Positions 15,061-24,414 of a stretch of 32,413 nucleotides of DNA are shown piece after piece (the stretch's first letter is position 1; the number at the start of each line of letters is the position of its first letter). The notes below the pieces were generated by a model that made no database searches, was not told the DNA's origin, and saw only the letters and a list, made by a program, of their open reading frames with translations. The DNA is from Dehalococcoidia bacterium (GTDB lineage: Bacteria; Chloroflexota; Dehalococcoidia; SM23-28-2), in contig CP070630.1 in assembly GCA_020356025.1 (NCBI GenBank), positions 1,899,868 to 1,932,280 of the forward strand. The letters run 5' to 3'. A program made the translations under genes and the position numbers.

Positions 15061-15090
15061 GACAGGCGCCTAACTGGAGGTAGGCGTGTC
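15061..15090. repeat. Hairpin upstream of coaE
   Basis: CGCCTA and TAGGCG, extended by GACA and TGTC with a two-base bulge, form an imperfect stem (15061-15090) around an 8-base loop ending 29 bases before coaE. No T-tract follows. It could be a small dispersed repeat or a leader structure; I see no further evidence of function. Confidence 0.35.
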
Positions 15091-15119
15091 GGTTCCCCTT
15101 ATAGCCAGTTTACTGTAAC

Positions 15120-15746
15120 ATGGATATGCATATGTTTGTAATAGGCCTTACGGGAGGCATTGGCAGCGGCAAGTCCACCGTTTCAGACATGCTGCGCGCC
15201 AAGGGTGCAGCTACCGTCTACGCTGACCAGATAGGCCACGAGGTCTATCGGCCGGGCACGCCAGCGTGGGATCAGGTGGTAGCCGCCTTCGGCCGCCAGG
15301 TGGTGGGCGACGACGGCCAGATCGACCGTCGCAAGCTGGGGCAGATAGTGTTCAGCGATCCCGAGGCTCGCCAGCGCCTGGACGCCATCACTCACCCGCC
15401 CATGGAGCAGATGATGGCGGAGAGGCTGGAGGAATTGCGGCGGCAGGGCACCAGAGTGGCCGTGCTTGAGGCTGCTATCCTCATCGAGGCTGGCTGGGAT
15501 CACCTGGCGGACGAGGTCTGGGTGACCGTGGTTTCGCCCGAGGTGGCCGCTCAGCGGTCGATGGAGCGCAGCGGCCTCAGTCGAGAGCGGGCAGAGGCTC
15601 GCATCGCCGCCCAGCTCTCCAACGAAGAGCGGCTGAAGCACGCCCAAGTGGTCATCGATACCAATTGCTCCCTGGCGGAGGTCGCTCAGCGGGTTGATGA
15701 GCTTTGGGATGACCTGATTGGCCGATTGGCTGCCAAGGCGACATAA
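15120..15746 (+). CDS. coaE: Dephospho-CoA kinase
   Basis: A 208-residue P-loop kinase catalysing the last step of coenzyme A synthesis, ATP-dependent phosphorylation of the 3'-hydroxyl of dephospho-CoA. It has the Walker A loop TGGIGSGKST (11-20), then the family motifs YADQIGHEVYRPG, RRKLGQIVFSDPEARQRLD-type spacing, ITHPPMEQMM, and the helix VLEAAILIEAGW that frames the CoA site. Length is normal. Three in-frame ATGs lie within the first 15 bases (15120, 15126, 15132) with no clear Shine-Dalgarno, so the exact start is uncertain. CoA supply fits the acyl-CoA genes upstream, although coaE is housekeeping. Confidence 0.93.
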   Translation: MDMHMFVIGLTGGIGSGKSTVSDMLRAKGAATVYADQIGHEVYRPGTPAWDQVVAAFGRQVVGDDGQIDRRKLGQIVFSDPEARQRLDAITHPPMEQMMAERLEELRRQGTRVAVLEAAILIEAGWDHLADEVWVTVVSPEVAAQRSMERSGLSRERAEARIAAQLSNEERLKHAQVVIDTNCSLAEVAQRVDELWDDLIGRLAAKAT

Positions 15747-15783
15747 CATCGCTCCTCGGCAGGCAGGAAAGTAGCGAAGAGAT

Positions 15784-16680
15784 ATGGAAGTTCAGTCCGA
15801 GCGCACAGAGTACAGACAGTACGCCATCGAAGAGTATGTCCTCAGCGAGGAGCCCTTCTACCTGCCGCTGAAGGATGAAGTGGAGCTGTTCACTGCTGCC
15901 TTCCATCAGAACATACCGGTACTTCTTAAGGGCCCCACCGGCTGTGGCAAGACTCGTTTCATCGAGTACATGGCCTACCGGCTCGATCGGCCGCTGACCA
16001 TCGTCAAGGACGTCACCGGGCAATCCGAAGGGTCTGCCAACCACGGCTTGCCCCTGGTGACCGTGGCCTGCCATGAGGACCTGACGGCCAGCGACTTGGT
16101 GGGGCGCTATCTCCTGGAGGGAGAGTCCACCCGCTGGATTGATGGGCCCCTGACCCGCGCCGTCAAGGCCGGTGCCATCTGCTACCTGGACGAGATCGTC
16201 GAGGCGCGCAAGGATACCACTGTTCTCATCCATCCCCTCACCGACCACCGCCGTATCCTGCCCGTCGAGAAGCTCGGGCAGATAGTAGAGGCCCGCGACG
16301 GCTTCCTGCTGGTCATCTCCTACAACCCCGGCTATCAAAGCGCTCTCAAAGACCTGAAGCACAGCACTCGCCAGCGGTTCATGGCCATCGAGTTCGGCTA
16401 CCCATCACGAGAGCTGGAGGCTCGCATCATCCAGCATGAAGCCGATGTCCCTGACTCCCTGGCCACAGATCTGGCCAAGCTGGGCGAGAAGGTGCGCCAC
16501 CTCAAGGAGCACGGCCTGGCCGAGGGAGTGAGCACCCGTCTGCTCATCTATGCGGGCAGACTCGTACAGAAGGGCATACCCCCTCGCCGCGCTTGTCAGG
16601 TGGCGGTGGTTTGGGCCCTCACCGATGATCACGAGGTGCAACGCAGCATAGAAGAGGTGGTGTCCTCTATCTTTGAGTAG
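15784..16680 (+). CDS. MoxR-class AAA+ ATPase of the CbbQ/NorQ type
   Basis: A 298-residue AAA+ ATPase with Walker A GPTGCGKT (50-57), Walker B ICYLDE (132-137), a sensor-1-like ISYNPGYQ, and a C-terminal lid domain typical of CbbQ, NorQ and NirQ. These ring ATPases work with a VWA protein (CbbO or NorD) to remodel or activate a metalloenzyme such as Rubisco or nitric oxide reductase. The partner gene overlaps its 3' end by 8 bases, as expected. No Rubisco, nitric oxide reductase or gas-vesicle genes are nearby, so the client is unknown. A segment between Walker A and B ([16 protein letters not shown], 78-93) looks longer than in the simplest family members. The upstream spacer holds a TCGCT/AGCGA inverted repeat. 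Confidence 0.88.
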   Translation: MEVQSERTEYRQYAIEEYVLSEEPFYLPLKDEVELFTAAFHQNIPVLLKGPTGCGKTRFIEYMAYRLDRPLTIVKDVTGQSEGSANHGLPLVTVACHEDLTASDLVGRYLLEGESTRWIDGPLTRAVKAGAICYLDEIVEARKDTTVLIHPLTDHRRILPVEKLGQIVEARDGFLLVISYNPGYQSALKDLKHSTRQRFMAIEFGYPSRELEARIIQHEADVPDSLATDLAKLGEKVRHLKEHGLAEGVSTRLLIYAGRLVQKGIPPRRACQVAVVWALTDDHEVQRSIEEVVSSIFE

Positions 16681-19600
16681 GTCTTCTATACGTCGTCTGG
16701 TAGGCCGGTTCGAAAAGGAACTGGCTCCCTTCTCCACCGCTCTGGCAGCAGAGTTCCGTTCCAGTGCCGAGGTGGCCTGCGATCTGCTGGAGCCGGAGGA
16801 GGTGGCCTTGTGGGCCGAGGACGGCCTGGAACTGGCCCGCCGTTCCTGGCGCTCCTGGGAGGCGGCCAGCGAGTACTTCCGAGCCACTCCCCAGGTGCTC
16901 CCCCTCATCGGATTCGTCACCATGCGGCAGTGGGTTCAGCGGGGACACGACCTGGTCGAGCAGTCGTCGTCCCTGGCCGCAGCCTACTTCCGCGCCAGCC
17001 CGGATACGCTGCCTCATCTCTCGCTGTCCCAGATAGACGATTGGGTCATCCTGGGGCAGCACCTCTACAAGGGCACCTGGCGCTCCGCCTCCCTGGCGGT
17101 GCAGTTCTTCGACATGAGCCCAGCCCTCTTGTCCCAGCTCTCTCTGGACGAGGTCAGGGCCCTGGTGCGATTCGTGGATGTCCTGGCCGAGCGCTCTTAC
17201 GACCTGGCCGCCCACTGCCTGTCGGCGACGCCCACGTCCCTGGCGCCTCTGCCCCCGCAGGACCGTGAGGCCTTCATACGTTTCGCTGAGATTCTGGCCT
17301 ACACTGGCTGGGCTGATGCCCGCTCCTATCTGGAGAAGGGCCCCGGTCTCCTCAGCCAGATCCAGGCCTCCCAGCGGCCGCGCTTCCTCAACCTAACCCG
17401 CGAGGTCGCTCGCCAGGAGGGACGGCAGGCTTTTACCTTCTTCACCGAAGGGGCACGCGCCCTCGGTCAGCTCGAAGGGGATGACCACCCCTACCTGCTT
17501 TCGTTGGCCGAAGACCTGGCCTCCCGCTCGCCGGTGGCCGCCATGGAGTTCCTCAAGAGCCTGCCCCAGGTGCTGGTTCGCATCAGCGTGGACGATCTGC
17601 ACCACTTGCACGCCTTCGGCCTGGCCTTGTTGGAGGCCAGCATCGAGGGTGGCAAGGCCTTCTTCCGTCTGCAGTCCAGCAAGAGTGACGAGGTTCTGGA
17701 GTCCCTCTCCTCGCGCGTGGAACTGAGCAGGGTGGCGGAAATCCTGCGAATGTACTGCAAGGCCCTGACCGGCAGCAATGTGGCTATTCACTCCGCTGAC
17801 GCCCTTGCCGAGAAGAATATCGGCTGGGTGGCCAGCGAGCGTCCCTCCACCGAGGGCACCGCCATTTATCTGCCGCCAGCGGTGGACGAGTATCAAGACA
17901 AGGCGCAGAGCTTCGGCGTCTACAAGGTGTACTCCACCCACCAGGCAGGCCACCTGGAGTTCGGCAGCTTTGACTTCCTCTTCGAGAGGCCAGGGCACAT
18001 TTTCCCCGACGAGCGCCACCAACTGGAGGAGAAGCGAGGCGGCCCCAAGAAGGCCCTGACCGACATCGAGCGCTTCTTCGACCTGTTCGACGACCGCCGC
18101 CTGGCATCCGACCTGTTCGCCGTCGTGGAAGATGCCCGTGTCGACCGTCTGGTAGCTCAGGAGTACTGTGGCATTCGTTCCATCTATCGGCGCATTCAGG
18201 ACAGGGAACTGGAGAAGCGACCGCAGCCCGAAGACCTGCCCTTACGTCAGGCCTTCCTGGAGAACCTGATCCTGGCCAGCCTGGAGGGCTTCCAACGCAT
18301 GCGCTGGCCCGTGACCATGCTCGGCCTCATGCGCAACGCCCTCGGCCTCCTGCGAGGCGTCCAGCAGCCTCAGGCCACCGTGGAGGACTCTGCCGAAGCG
18401 ACTGTCCGCCTCTACAGCCTGGCCCAGAAGGTCCCCAACATCGTCAGCGACCTGGAGAGGGAGTGGCAACGCTTGGAGGAGGAAGGGGCCGAGCTGCCTC
18501 AGGATATGGACTCGTTGAGCCAGGCCCTGACCCAGCTCATGCAGAGCGGCCAGGAGCAGTCCTACGAGAGCCCTCAGCCGGTAGAGTTCCGGGGTGAATT
18601 CAAGCCGGAGCTGGTGCAGCTACTCATGCGCCTGCGCCAGGAAAAAGAAACCAGGCAGACCCAGGCATCGCCTCCGGCGCTGTCGCCGGAGCAGTTGCAG
18701 CAGCTCATGGACAAGAGCGTCGAGATAACCCTCAATGAGATGGCCGAGGGTGACCTCGCCGAAAGCTCCGCTCTCTTCCTGGCCAACCTCTTGAAGGAGA
18801 CCACGCCCCAGCGGCCCGAGAAGCGCTTGCCCTATCACGATGGGCAGCCTCCACTGGGAATGCCCAGGGAGGGCGAAGAGGGAGAGCTGACCTGCGAGCC
18901 CAACTACTCCTACTACGACGAGTGGGACTTCCGGGCCAGCGACTACAAGCCCCGCTGGTGCCGGGTGGCCGAGTACTCACTGTCCGAGGGTGAGGCTCAG
19001 TTCTTCGAGCAGACCCTCACGAAGCACTCCAGCCTGGTGTCCCAGACCCGCCGTCAGTTCGAGCTCCTGCGGCCCGAGATGTTCCGCAAGATCAAGCGTC
19101 TGCTGGACGGCGAGGAGTTCGACCTGGATAGCGTGGTGGATTTCCTAGTAGAGCGTCACAGCGGCCACCAGCCCCCGGGCAAAGTCTACTGGCGGCGCAA
19201 CAAGGTGGAGCGGGACGTGGCCGTGGCCTTCCTCCTGGACATGAGCGCCTCCACCGATGAGGAGATCATGAAGCACGAGCGCCGCTACGGTCAGGACGAT
19301 TTCGACGATGACCCCCGCCGCTACTTCTCCTGGTGGATGTCGCGGCGCGCCCAGGACATGCTGACCCCGCCCAAGCGGATCATCGACCTGGAGAAGGAGA
19401 GCACCGTCCTCCTCATCAAGGCCCTGGAGACCATCGGCGATAGCTACGGCATCTACGGCTTCTCCGGATACGGACGGGAGAACGTGGAGTTCTATGTCAT
19501 CAAGGACCTAGAGGAGCCGTTCGGCCAGCGGATCAAGCAGCGCATCGACAAGATCGCCCCCGTGCGCTCCACCCGCATGGGGCCGGCCATCCGTCACGCC

Positions 19601-19900
19601 ACCGCCAAGCTGGACGCCCACGACGCCAAGGTGCGTATCCTCTTCCTGGTCTCCGACGGCCGTCCCCAGGACCACGGCTACGGCCGCGACCGCACCGAGA
19701 AGGAGTACGCCATCCACGACACCCACGTGGCCCTGCTGGAGGCCAAGCGCAAGGGGATCGTGCCCTTCTGCCTCACGGTCGACCGCTACGGCCACGACTA
19801 CCTGAAGCAGATGTGTGACGACATCGGCTACGCCGTGGTGGCCGACATCGAGGCCCTCCCCTCCCGCATCACCACCCTCTACAGACGGCTCACCGAGTAG
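16673..19900 (+). CDS. CbbO/NorD-like VWA-domain protein with N-terminal 37-residue repeats
   Basis: A 1075-residue soluble protein paired with the AAA+ ATPase. The C-terminal VWA domain has an intact metal site: Asp856-x-Ser858-x-Ser860 ([10 protein letters not shown]), the Thr of [10 protein letters not shown], and Asp995 in VSDGRPQD. Residues ~50-340 form eight tandem helical repeats anchored by [27 protein letters not shown] and similar blocks at 68, 105, 145, 182, 219, 256, 293 and 330, a spacing of 37 with one of 40. The middle has an acidic, Gln-rich segment. In the CbbQ/CbbO system the VWA protein is the adaptor that finds the client; here the repeats may do that. It starts with TTG at 16673, overlapping the ATPase stop, because no better in-frame start exists before the conserved region. 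The exact start is moderately uncertain. Confidence 0.85.
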   Translation: MSRSSIRRLVGRFEKELAPFSTALAAEFRSSAEVACDLLEPEEVALWAEDGLELARRSWRSWEAASEYFRATPQVLPLIGFVTMRQWVQRGHDLVEQSSSLAAAYFRASPDTLPHLSLSQIDDWVILGQHLYKGTWRSASLAVQFFDMSPALLSQLSLDEVRALVRFVDVLAERSYDLAAHCLSATPTSLAPLPPQDREAFIRFAEILAYTGWADARSYLEKGPGLLSQIQASQRPRFLNLTREVARQEGRQAFTFFTEGARALGQLEGDDHPYLLSLAEDLASRSPVAAMEFLKSLPQVLVRISVDDLHHLHAFGLALLEASIEGGKAFFRLQSSKSDEVLESLSSRVELSRVAEILRMYCKALTGSNVAIHSADALAEKNIGWVASERPSTEGTAIYLPPAVDEYQDKAQSFGVYKVYSTHQAGHLEFGSFDFLFERPGHIFPDERHQLEEKRGGPKKALTDIERFFDLFDDRRLASDLFAVVEDARVDRLVAQEYCGIRSIYRRIQDRELEKRPQPEDLPLRQAFLENLILASLEGFQRMRWPVTMLGLMRNALGLLRGVQQPQATVEDSAEATVRLYSLAQKVPNIVSDLEREWQRLEEEGAELPQDMDSLSQALTQLMQSGQEQSYESPQPVEFRGEFKPELVQLLMRLRQEKETRQTQASPPALSPEQLQQLMDKSVEITLNEMAEGDLAESSALFLANLLKETTPQRPEKRLPYHDGQPPLGMPREGEEGELTCEPNYSYYDEWDFRASDYKPRWCRVAEYSLSEGEAQFFEQTLTKHSSLVSQTRRQFELLRPEMFRKIKRLLDGEEFDLDSVVDFLVERHSGHQPPGKVYWRRNKVERDVAVAFLLDMSASTDEEIMKHERRYGQDDFDDDPRRYFSWWMSRRAQDMLTPPKRIIDLEKESTVLLIKALETIGDSYGIYGFSGYGRENVEFYVIKDLEEPFGQRIKQRIDKIAPVRSTRMGPAIRHATAKLDAHDAKVRILFLVSDGRPQDHGYGRDRTEKEYAIHDTHVALLEAKRKGIVPFCLTVDRYGHDYLKQMCDDIGYAVVADIEALPSRITTLYRRLTE

Positions 19901-19911
19901 GCCGCCTGCCC

Positions 19912-21186
19912 TTACACGCAGCTGGTGATGATCGTATCCACGAAGGCGATGTAGCGCCCGTCGGGAGACCACTCAACCCCCCAGCCAATCGCTGTGCTGG
20001 GTCTCGCCAGATTCTGAAGGCCCGTTCCATCGCTGTTCACCACGAAGAGGGCATCATAGCCGCCTTCCCCGGGTTCTGAGCCGTTGAAGATGAGGCGTCG
20101 GCCGTCCGGCGAAAAGGACAGGCTGGACCCGGGTACAACGTCACTGGCCAGGTCCACGGTTTCATGCGTCGCCACGTCCAGCAGCTTAAGCGACGACCCC
20201 CAGTCTCCCGCGTGCGACACCGCGATGGCGTCCGCCCTTGGCGACCACCTGAACACGTCCCCGGGTGCCAGGCGCAGGTACTCCTGGCCGCCATCACCAG
20301 GAGCTACTGCTATCGAGGCGCCTGGTCCCCTTCCCAACGAGAACGCGAGGTACTTCCCGTCGGGCGACCAGGCTGGCAAAGAGCCCTCCCCCGCGATGAC
20401 TCTACGATTCCCGCCGTCGCGGCCTATCACTACGAGCTGTTCGGGGCCCGCATCTGTCGAGTACAGGCTGTAGGCCATCCGCTCGCTGTCGGGCGACCAG
20501 TCGAAATAGCCAAAGCTCCTGCCTTTATCGATGACCGTAGCCGTATCGGTGATCATATCGAATATGCTGAGCGTCGCGCCTGATTCTGAGTGTGTGGAGA
20601 AGGCCAGGCTCTCGCCATCCGGCGACCAGTCGAGGACAAAGCCCTCGAAGGCCTCAACCGGCTCGCCGCTGCCGTCGGCGTTGACCAGGAAAGTGTGGTA
20701 TGGTTCGCTCTCTTCGTACCGCCGTGCTGGCACCGCCAGCTGTCGGCCGTCTGGCGACCACTCCAGTCCCCAGACGATCCACTCCTGCCCTCCGGCGCTG
20801 CCGTCGAATGCTGCCACTTCTACGGCGCCCCCGCCGTCCACATCGATCACCGAGACGCGCGGCGAGGAGCAGGCGCTGGTGACGACGGCGATACGAGATC
20901 CGTCTGGGGACCAGCGAAAGCCGTAGAGGCCTCCCTCTCCTCGTGTCATGTGGCGCAGGTCTGTGCCGTCCGGGCGGATCAGATAGACCCCTCGCTCCGT
21001 CAGCGAGACCTTGGGCGGGTACTCCGCCGCCGTGGGCGTCACTGTGGCCTCGGGCGTGGCGGTAGCGCTGGGGGACGCCTCGGGAGTAGCCGTGCGTAGC
21101 GCCTCTCCGCCGCCGTTGCAGGCGACGGTCAGCATCGCCAGGGCCACGCTGAGCCGCATGGCCAAGGCAATGAAGCCCCGAGTCAC
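19912..21186 (-). CDS. Secreted lipoprotein with a TolB-like beta-propeller
   Basis: A 424-residue lipoprotein. A short signal peptide ends in the lipobox TVAC (Cys23), followed by a Thr/Pro/Ala-rich tether (30-55). The rest is a beta-propeller of the WD40-like PD40/TolB type with eight repeated W/F-S-P motifs (RWSPDGSR, EWSPDGRQ, DWSPDGES, DWSPDSER, AWSPDGKY, RWSPRADA, SFSPDGRR, EWSPDGRY). Such propellers bind proteins or ligands; no catalytic residues are seen. The GTG start at 21186 follows TAGGAGGTGA at good spacing. It lies 13 bases after the SH3-domain lipoprotein gene and shares its leader sequence, so they form an operon and probably act at the cell surface together. Confidence 0.85.
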   Translation of the reverse strand: MTRGFIALAMRLSVALAMLTVACNGGGEALRTATPEASPSATATPEATVTPTAAEYPPKVSLTERGVYLIRPDGTDLRHMTRGEGGLYGFRWSPDGSRIAVVTSACSSPRVSVIDVDGGGAVEVAAFDGSAGGQEWIVWGLEWSPDGRQLAVPARRYEESEPYHTFLVNADGSGEPVEAFEGFVLDWSPDGESLAFSTHSESGATLSIFDMITDTATVIDKGRSFGYFDWSPDSERMAYSLYSTDAGPEQLVVIGRDGGNRRVIAGEGSLPAWSPDGKYLAFSLGRGPGASIAVAPGDGGQEYLRLAPGDVFRWSPRADAIAVSHAGDWGSSLKLLDVATHETVDLASDVVPGSSLSFSPDGRRLIFNGSEPGEGGYDALFVVNSDGTGLQNLARPSTAIGWGVEWSPDGRYIAFVDTIITSCV

Positions 21187-21199
21187 TGCCCGTCACCTC

Positions 21200-22624
21200 C
21201 TACTGTTCCTGCAAGTACTGTCTGCTCACCCAGCCCTCCACGCCGGCCGGCGTCACTACCCGCAGCCAGGTCATGCCATCGGTCTCCTGCGTTTCGCCCA
21301 TGTCCCTGAGCAACACGCCGTCCGCCGCGCAGGCGAGAACCTCGGCGGCACTGCCTGGCTCCGCCCGGACGTTCAGGCAACTGCCCGTATCCACAACGCG
21401 AGCGAAAGGACCGAGGAAAACAGCCCGCACAAGGCTGCGACCCCCTTTCCAGTCGGACCCGAGGAATGGGTCGGTGATCGGGTGGATGAGGCCTGCGTCA
21501 AGATCGATGAGGGTGGGGAGGGTACCGGCGAAAGACTGAGGTATGGGGGTCGTCAGTTGGCTGGCAGAGATGGCGATGTTGCCGAGGAGGTCCGGGCCCG
21601 ACCAAGGGCCGACGAAGAGCAACTCCGACAGGGAGAAGGCTTGCTCAAGGCGGCTGTCGGTCCGGAAGATGCCAATGTAGTGGCGAACCTGATAACTTGG
21701 CGACCCTGCATTGTCTAGGACCCACTCGAGGGTGAAACGGGTGCCTGTCGGGTCGTGATTGATGCGCGGCACCCAACTCAGCCGCCACGGGTCCGTGGGG
21801 ACGACGGCGAAAACACTGCCGTCGCTGTGAAGAAGGCGGCCGTCGTCAGCGGGCCATAGGAGATCGCCGCCCGGGAGGGGAAAAGCCCACCAAGACGTAA
21901 CGCCTGAGGGCGTCTGCACGGTCTCGCCGCTGGGAAAGAGGCTGAAATAAGCCGGTGCCATCTCCGCCTGCCACGATGACACTAAGACTACGCCCTCACG
22001 GACAAATCCGATGACACTGCTTCCGACGTCCAGTTCTCCGAATTCCTGCCAGGTGACTCCGCCGTCCGTGGAGCGAAAGAAGGCCGTCTTGGAGTTCGGG
22101 CTCCAAGCATCGAGCCCACCGCTTCCACAGAACTCGCGTACGCACACGCTGACAACCATCTCGGAGCCATCGGGCCGCGTGGCGAAGCCGGTGATAGAGG
22201 GTGGCTCCTCCTGCATCCCCTCGGCCGTCGTCACAAGGCGGGGCGGCAGGCCCAGGTCGTCAATGGTGAGGAGCGTATCGGTCCTGATATGGCCGGAAGG
22301 GTCGCGGTAGACTCGAAGGAAGCTTTCAGCCGGGCCGTCACAGCCCCAGCAGCCGGTTTCAATCACGAGGGCCGCGTTGTCCGGCAACTCCGTCTCCTCG
22401 CCGACCCGCAGACCCACGACATCCACCCCATCAATGACCCCGGGGAAGCGGCCAGCGGCAGGAGTTGGCGTAGTGAGCGGTGTCTGTGTCGCCGGCCCGG
22501 CGGTGGGAGTAGCGATCGCGGTCAGCGCCGGCGACGGCTTGGGAGTGGCCGTGCGCAGCGCCTCCCCGCCGCCGTTGCACGCGACGGCCAGCAGGACGAT
22601 GCCCACGAAGATGAGCCCTCTCAT
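21200..22624 (-). CDS. Secreted lipoprotein with BNR-like region and C-terminal SH3b domain
   Basis: A 474-residue lipoprotein. The signal peptide ends in AVAC (Cys16) and is followed by a long Thr/Pro-rich tether. The centre contains an Asp-box-like STDGGVTWQE, found in BNR/sialidase-type propellers, within a strand-rich region that gives no clear family. The last 60 residues (415-474) are a bacterial SH3 domain: CLNVRAEPGS at its start and WLRVVTPAGVEGWVSRQYL at its end. SH3b domains usually bind peptidoglycan or peptides. It may therefore be an envelope sensor or adhesin, but no enzyme activity is shown. ATG start with GAGGG upstream. It is the first gene of a two-lipoprotein operon, 75 bases after cinA. 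Confidence 0.8.
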   Translation of the reverse strand: MRGLIFVGIVLLAVACNGGGEALRTATPKPSPALTAIATPTAGPATQTPLTTPTPAAGRFPGVIDGVDVVGLRVGEETELPDNAALVIETGCWGCDGPAESFLRVYRDPSGHIRTDTLLTIDDLGLPPRLVTTAEGMQEEPPSITGFATRPDGSEMVVSVCVREFCGSGGLDAWSPNSKTAFFRSTDGGVTWQEFGELDVGSSVIGFVREGVVLVSSWQAEMAPAYFSLFPSGETVQTPSGVTSWWAFPLPGGDLLWPADDGRLLHSDGSVFAVVPTDPWRLSWVPRINHDPTGTRFTLEWVLDNAGSPSYQVRHYIGIFRTDSRLEQAFSLSELLFVGPWSGPDLLGNIAISASQLTTPIPQSFAGTLPTLIDLDAGLIHPITDPFLGSDWKGGRSLVRAVFLGPFARVVDTGSCLNVRAEPGSAAEVLACAADGVLLRDMGETQETDGMTWLRVVTPAGVEGWVSRQYLQEQ

Positions 22625-22673
22625 GGTGCCCTCAGCGAAAGCTAAGCTCGGAGAGTGTCTGCTCGTAGAGGCT

Positions 22674-22702
22674 ATTTTACACCGATTGCGGCTTCCTGCC
22701 TA
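22674..22702 (-). promoter_or_regulatory. Promoter candidate for the two-lipoprotein operon
   Basis: On the minus strand, TAGGCA (22702-22697) and TAAAAT (22679-22674) are 17 bases apart, in the short gap after cinA and overlapping its stop codon. The -10 box is good and the -35 box weak. It would let the lipoproteins be expressed independently of cinA. Confidence 0.4.
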
Positions 22703-23929
22703 TCGCGCTAGCAGCGCCCGCCGCAGCACGAACAGCGCCGTCGTGACCGCCCGCCGCTTGATCGCCGCCCGGCTCTGGGCGAAGGTGTAGCTGATCGCCT
22801 GCGACCCCCGCCCGTCGTCCAGGGCGATGTGGATCGTGCCCACCGGCTTGTCCTCCAGCGGCTCGGGGCCGGCCACCCCCGTGATGCCTATGCCATAGTC
22901 GACGCCCAGCCGCTCGCGCACCGCGCGGGCCATGTCTCGCGCCACCTCCTGGCTCACCACCCCGTGCCGGCGGACAAGCTCCTCGTCCACCCCCAGCGCT
23001 ATCTTCATCTCGGCTGTGTAGGCCACGAAGCCGCCCTTGAAGTAGCTCGAGCTGCCCGCCACGTCGGTGATCGTGCTGGCCAGCAGGCCGCCCGTGCACG
23101 ACTCCATCGTCGCCACGCTCAGCCCCCGCTCGCGCAGCATCGACCCCACGGTCGCTTCCAGCGTCTCGTCGTCGGCGCCCCAGATGGTCTTGCCCAGGAT
23201 GCCTCGCGCCTCCTCCTCCATCGGCGCGATGAGACGCTGGGCCTCCTCGCGGCTGGCGGCCTTGGCGGTGATGCGCACGTGCACGCCGTCCGCCTTGGCG
23301 TACACAGCCAGGCGGGGGTTGGCGGAAGCGAGCAGGGGGCTGACCATCTCGTCCACAGTGCCTTCGCCGATGCCCACGGTCTTCAGGGTGCGCGAGACGA
23401 TAACGCCGCCGGCGGCCATCTCGGTCAACCTAGGGGCTACCTCCTTCTCCCACATGCGCTCCATCTCCACCGGCGGGCCGGGCATGGCCACGAGAATGCG
23501 TCCGTCGCGCTCCACCCACCAGCCGGGAGCGGTGCCACGCGGGTTGGGAATAGGACGGCAGGATGGGATGAGGTTGGCCTGCTTAACGTTGCGCTCCGGC
23601 ATGGCAATGCCGCGGCTGGCGAAGAAGGCGCGAAGCTTGGCCTCCATCTCGCCGTCCACCGACAGGGGCTCGTCCAGGACGGCAGCGATGGCCTCGCGGG
23701 TCAGGTCGTCCTCGGTCGGGCCGAGCCCGCCCGTGGCGAGGATGAGGTCGGAGCGCTCCCAGGCGCGGCGGAGGGCTTCGCTGAGGCGATCCAGGTTGTC
23801 GCCCACCTGGGTCATCCAGTGAAGGTCGATGCCCAGGGCGGGCAGGCGCGAGGCGATGTACTGGGCGTTGGTGTCCAGGATCTCGCCCAGCAGGATCTCG
23901 GTTCCAATGGAGATGATCTCGGCTCTCAT
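22700..23929 (-). CDS. cinA: CinA-family protein (nicotinamide-nucleotide amidase)
   Basis: A 409-residue CinA. The N-terminal MoaB-like domain begins MRAEIISIGTEILLGEILD and has GGLGPTEDDLTREA. The C-terminal PncC-type amidase domain has MESCTGGLLAS, GVVSQEVARDMA and GITGVAGP. CinA deamidates NMN, recycling the pyridine nucleotide released by DNA ligase, and in some bacteria is linked to competence or DNA damage. I chose the ATG at 23929 because it gives the canonical N-terminus. The frame is open to a TTG at 24016, but those residues do not belong to the family and cover the promoter. The ATG has no Shine-Dalgarno and lies only 12 bases from a -10 box, so translation appears leaderless or nearly so. 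Confidence 0.92.
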   Translation of the reverse strand: MRAEIISIGTEILLGEILDTNAQYIASRLPALGIDLHWMTQVGDNLDRLSEALRRAWERSDLILATGGLGPTEDDLTREAIAAVLDEPLSVDGEMEAKLRAFFASRGIAMPERNVKQANLIPSCRPIPNPRGTAPGWWVERDGRILVAMPGPPVEMERMWEKEVAPRLTEMAAGGVIVSRTLKTVGIGEGTVDEMVSPLLASANPRLAVYAKADGVHVRITAKAASREEAQRLIAPMEEEARGILGKTIWGADDETLEATVGSMLRERGLSVATMESCTGGLLASTITDVAGSSSYFKGGFVAYTAEMKIALGVDEELVRRHGVVSQEVARDMARAVRERLGVDYGIGITGVAGPEPLEDKPVGTIHIALDDGRGSQAISYTFAQSRAAIKRRAVTTALFVLRRALLAR

Positions 23930-23941
23930 GGAGGCAGCGCC

Positions 23942-23970
23942 AGGATAGTCCAGGGCGATCGCCTCGTCAA
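23942..23970 (-). promoter_or_regulatory. cinA promoter giving a nearly leaderless mRNA
   Basis: On the minus strand, TTGACG (23970-23965) and TATCCT (23947-23942) are 17 bases apart. The -10 box ends 12 bases before the cinA ATG, so transcription would start about 4-6 bases before it, leaving no room for a Shine-Dalgarno. Confidence 0.6.
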
Positions 23971-24009
23971 GGCGGCGAGCACATGGTAGCATGGAGCAGA
24001 GGTGATACA

Positions 24010-24414
24010 GTGACAAAACGAACTGGCAACCGCCGATCGGCGTTATTCCTCTTAGCGACCAGTGCAGTGGGCCTGGGCGCCTTCGGCCTGCCTCTTTTTC
24101 TGGCTCCTCTGAAGTGGGCGAAGAGAGTTCGCTGGCAGGTGCCGGAGGACGCGGACCTGACAGTCTACCTGGGCCGCTCGCTGGGGGCGGTGGCCGTGGC
24201 CCTGAGCCTCAGCGGCCTCTGGGCCGCCCGCGACCCGTGGCGGCATCGCATCGTCTTCAAGATAACTGCGGCGATGGCTGCCTTGCTGGCGGGCGTGCAC
24301 GTCCGCGGGGCGATAGAGGGGAAGCAGCCCTGGACCGAGACGGCGGAGATCCCCCTCTGGGCTGCCACGGCCATAGGTGCTGTCGTCTGCTACCCGGAGG
24401 AGCCTGAGGAGTAG
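24010..24414 (+). CDS. Small integral membrane protein, function unknown
   Basis: A 134-residue protein with about four hydrophobic segments: ALFLLATSAVGLGAFGLPLFLA (about 11-32), LGRSLGAVAVALSLSGLWAA, ITAAMAALLAGVHV and EIPLWAATAIGAVVCY. It begins with a basic N-terminus (TKRTGNRR), which predicts a cytoplasmic start. I chose GTG at 24010 because AGAGGTG (23998-24004) lies 5 bases upstream; an in-frame ATG at 23983 has no comparable site. It is divergent from cinA, and its 3' end overlaps the 3' end of comB by 25 bases. I do not recognise a family. Confidence 0.7.
   Translation: MTKRTGNRRSALFLLATSAVGLGAFGLPLFLAPLKWAKRVRWQVPEDADLTVYLGRSLGAVAVALSLSGLWAARDPWRHRIVFKITAAMAALLAGVHVRGAIEGKQPWTETAEIPLWAATAIGAVVCYPEEPEE

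Noticed and set aside
23930-24016. Longer CinA from a TTG at 24016
   Set aside because: The added residues do not resemble CinA, and the stretch contains the cinA promoter.
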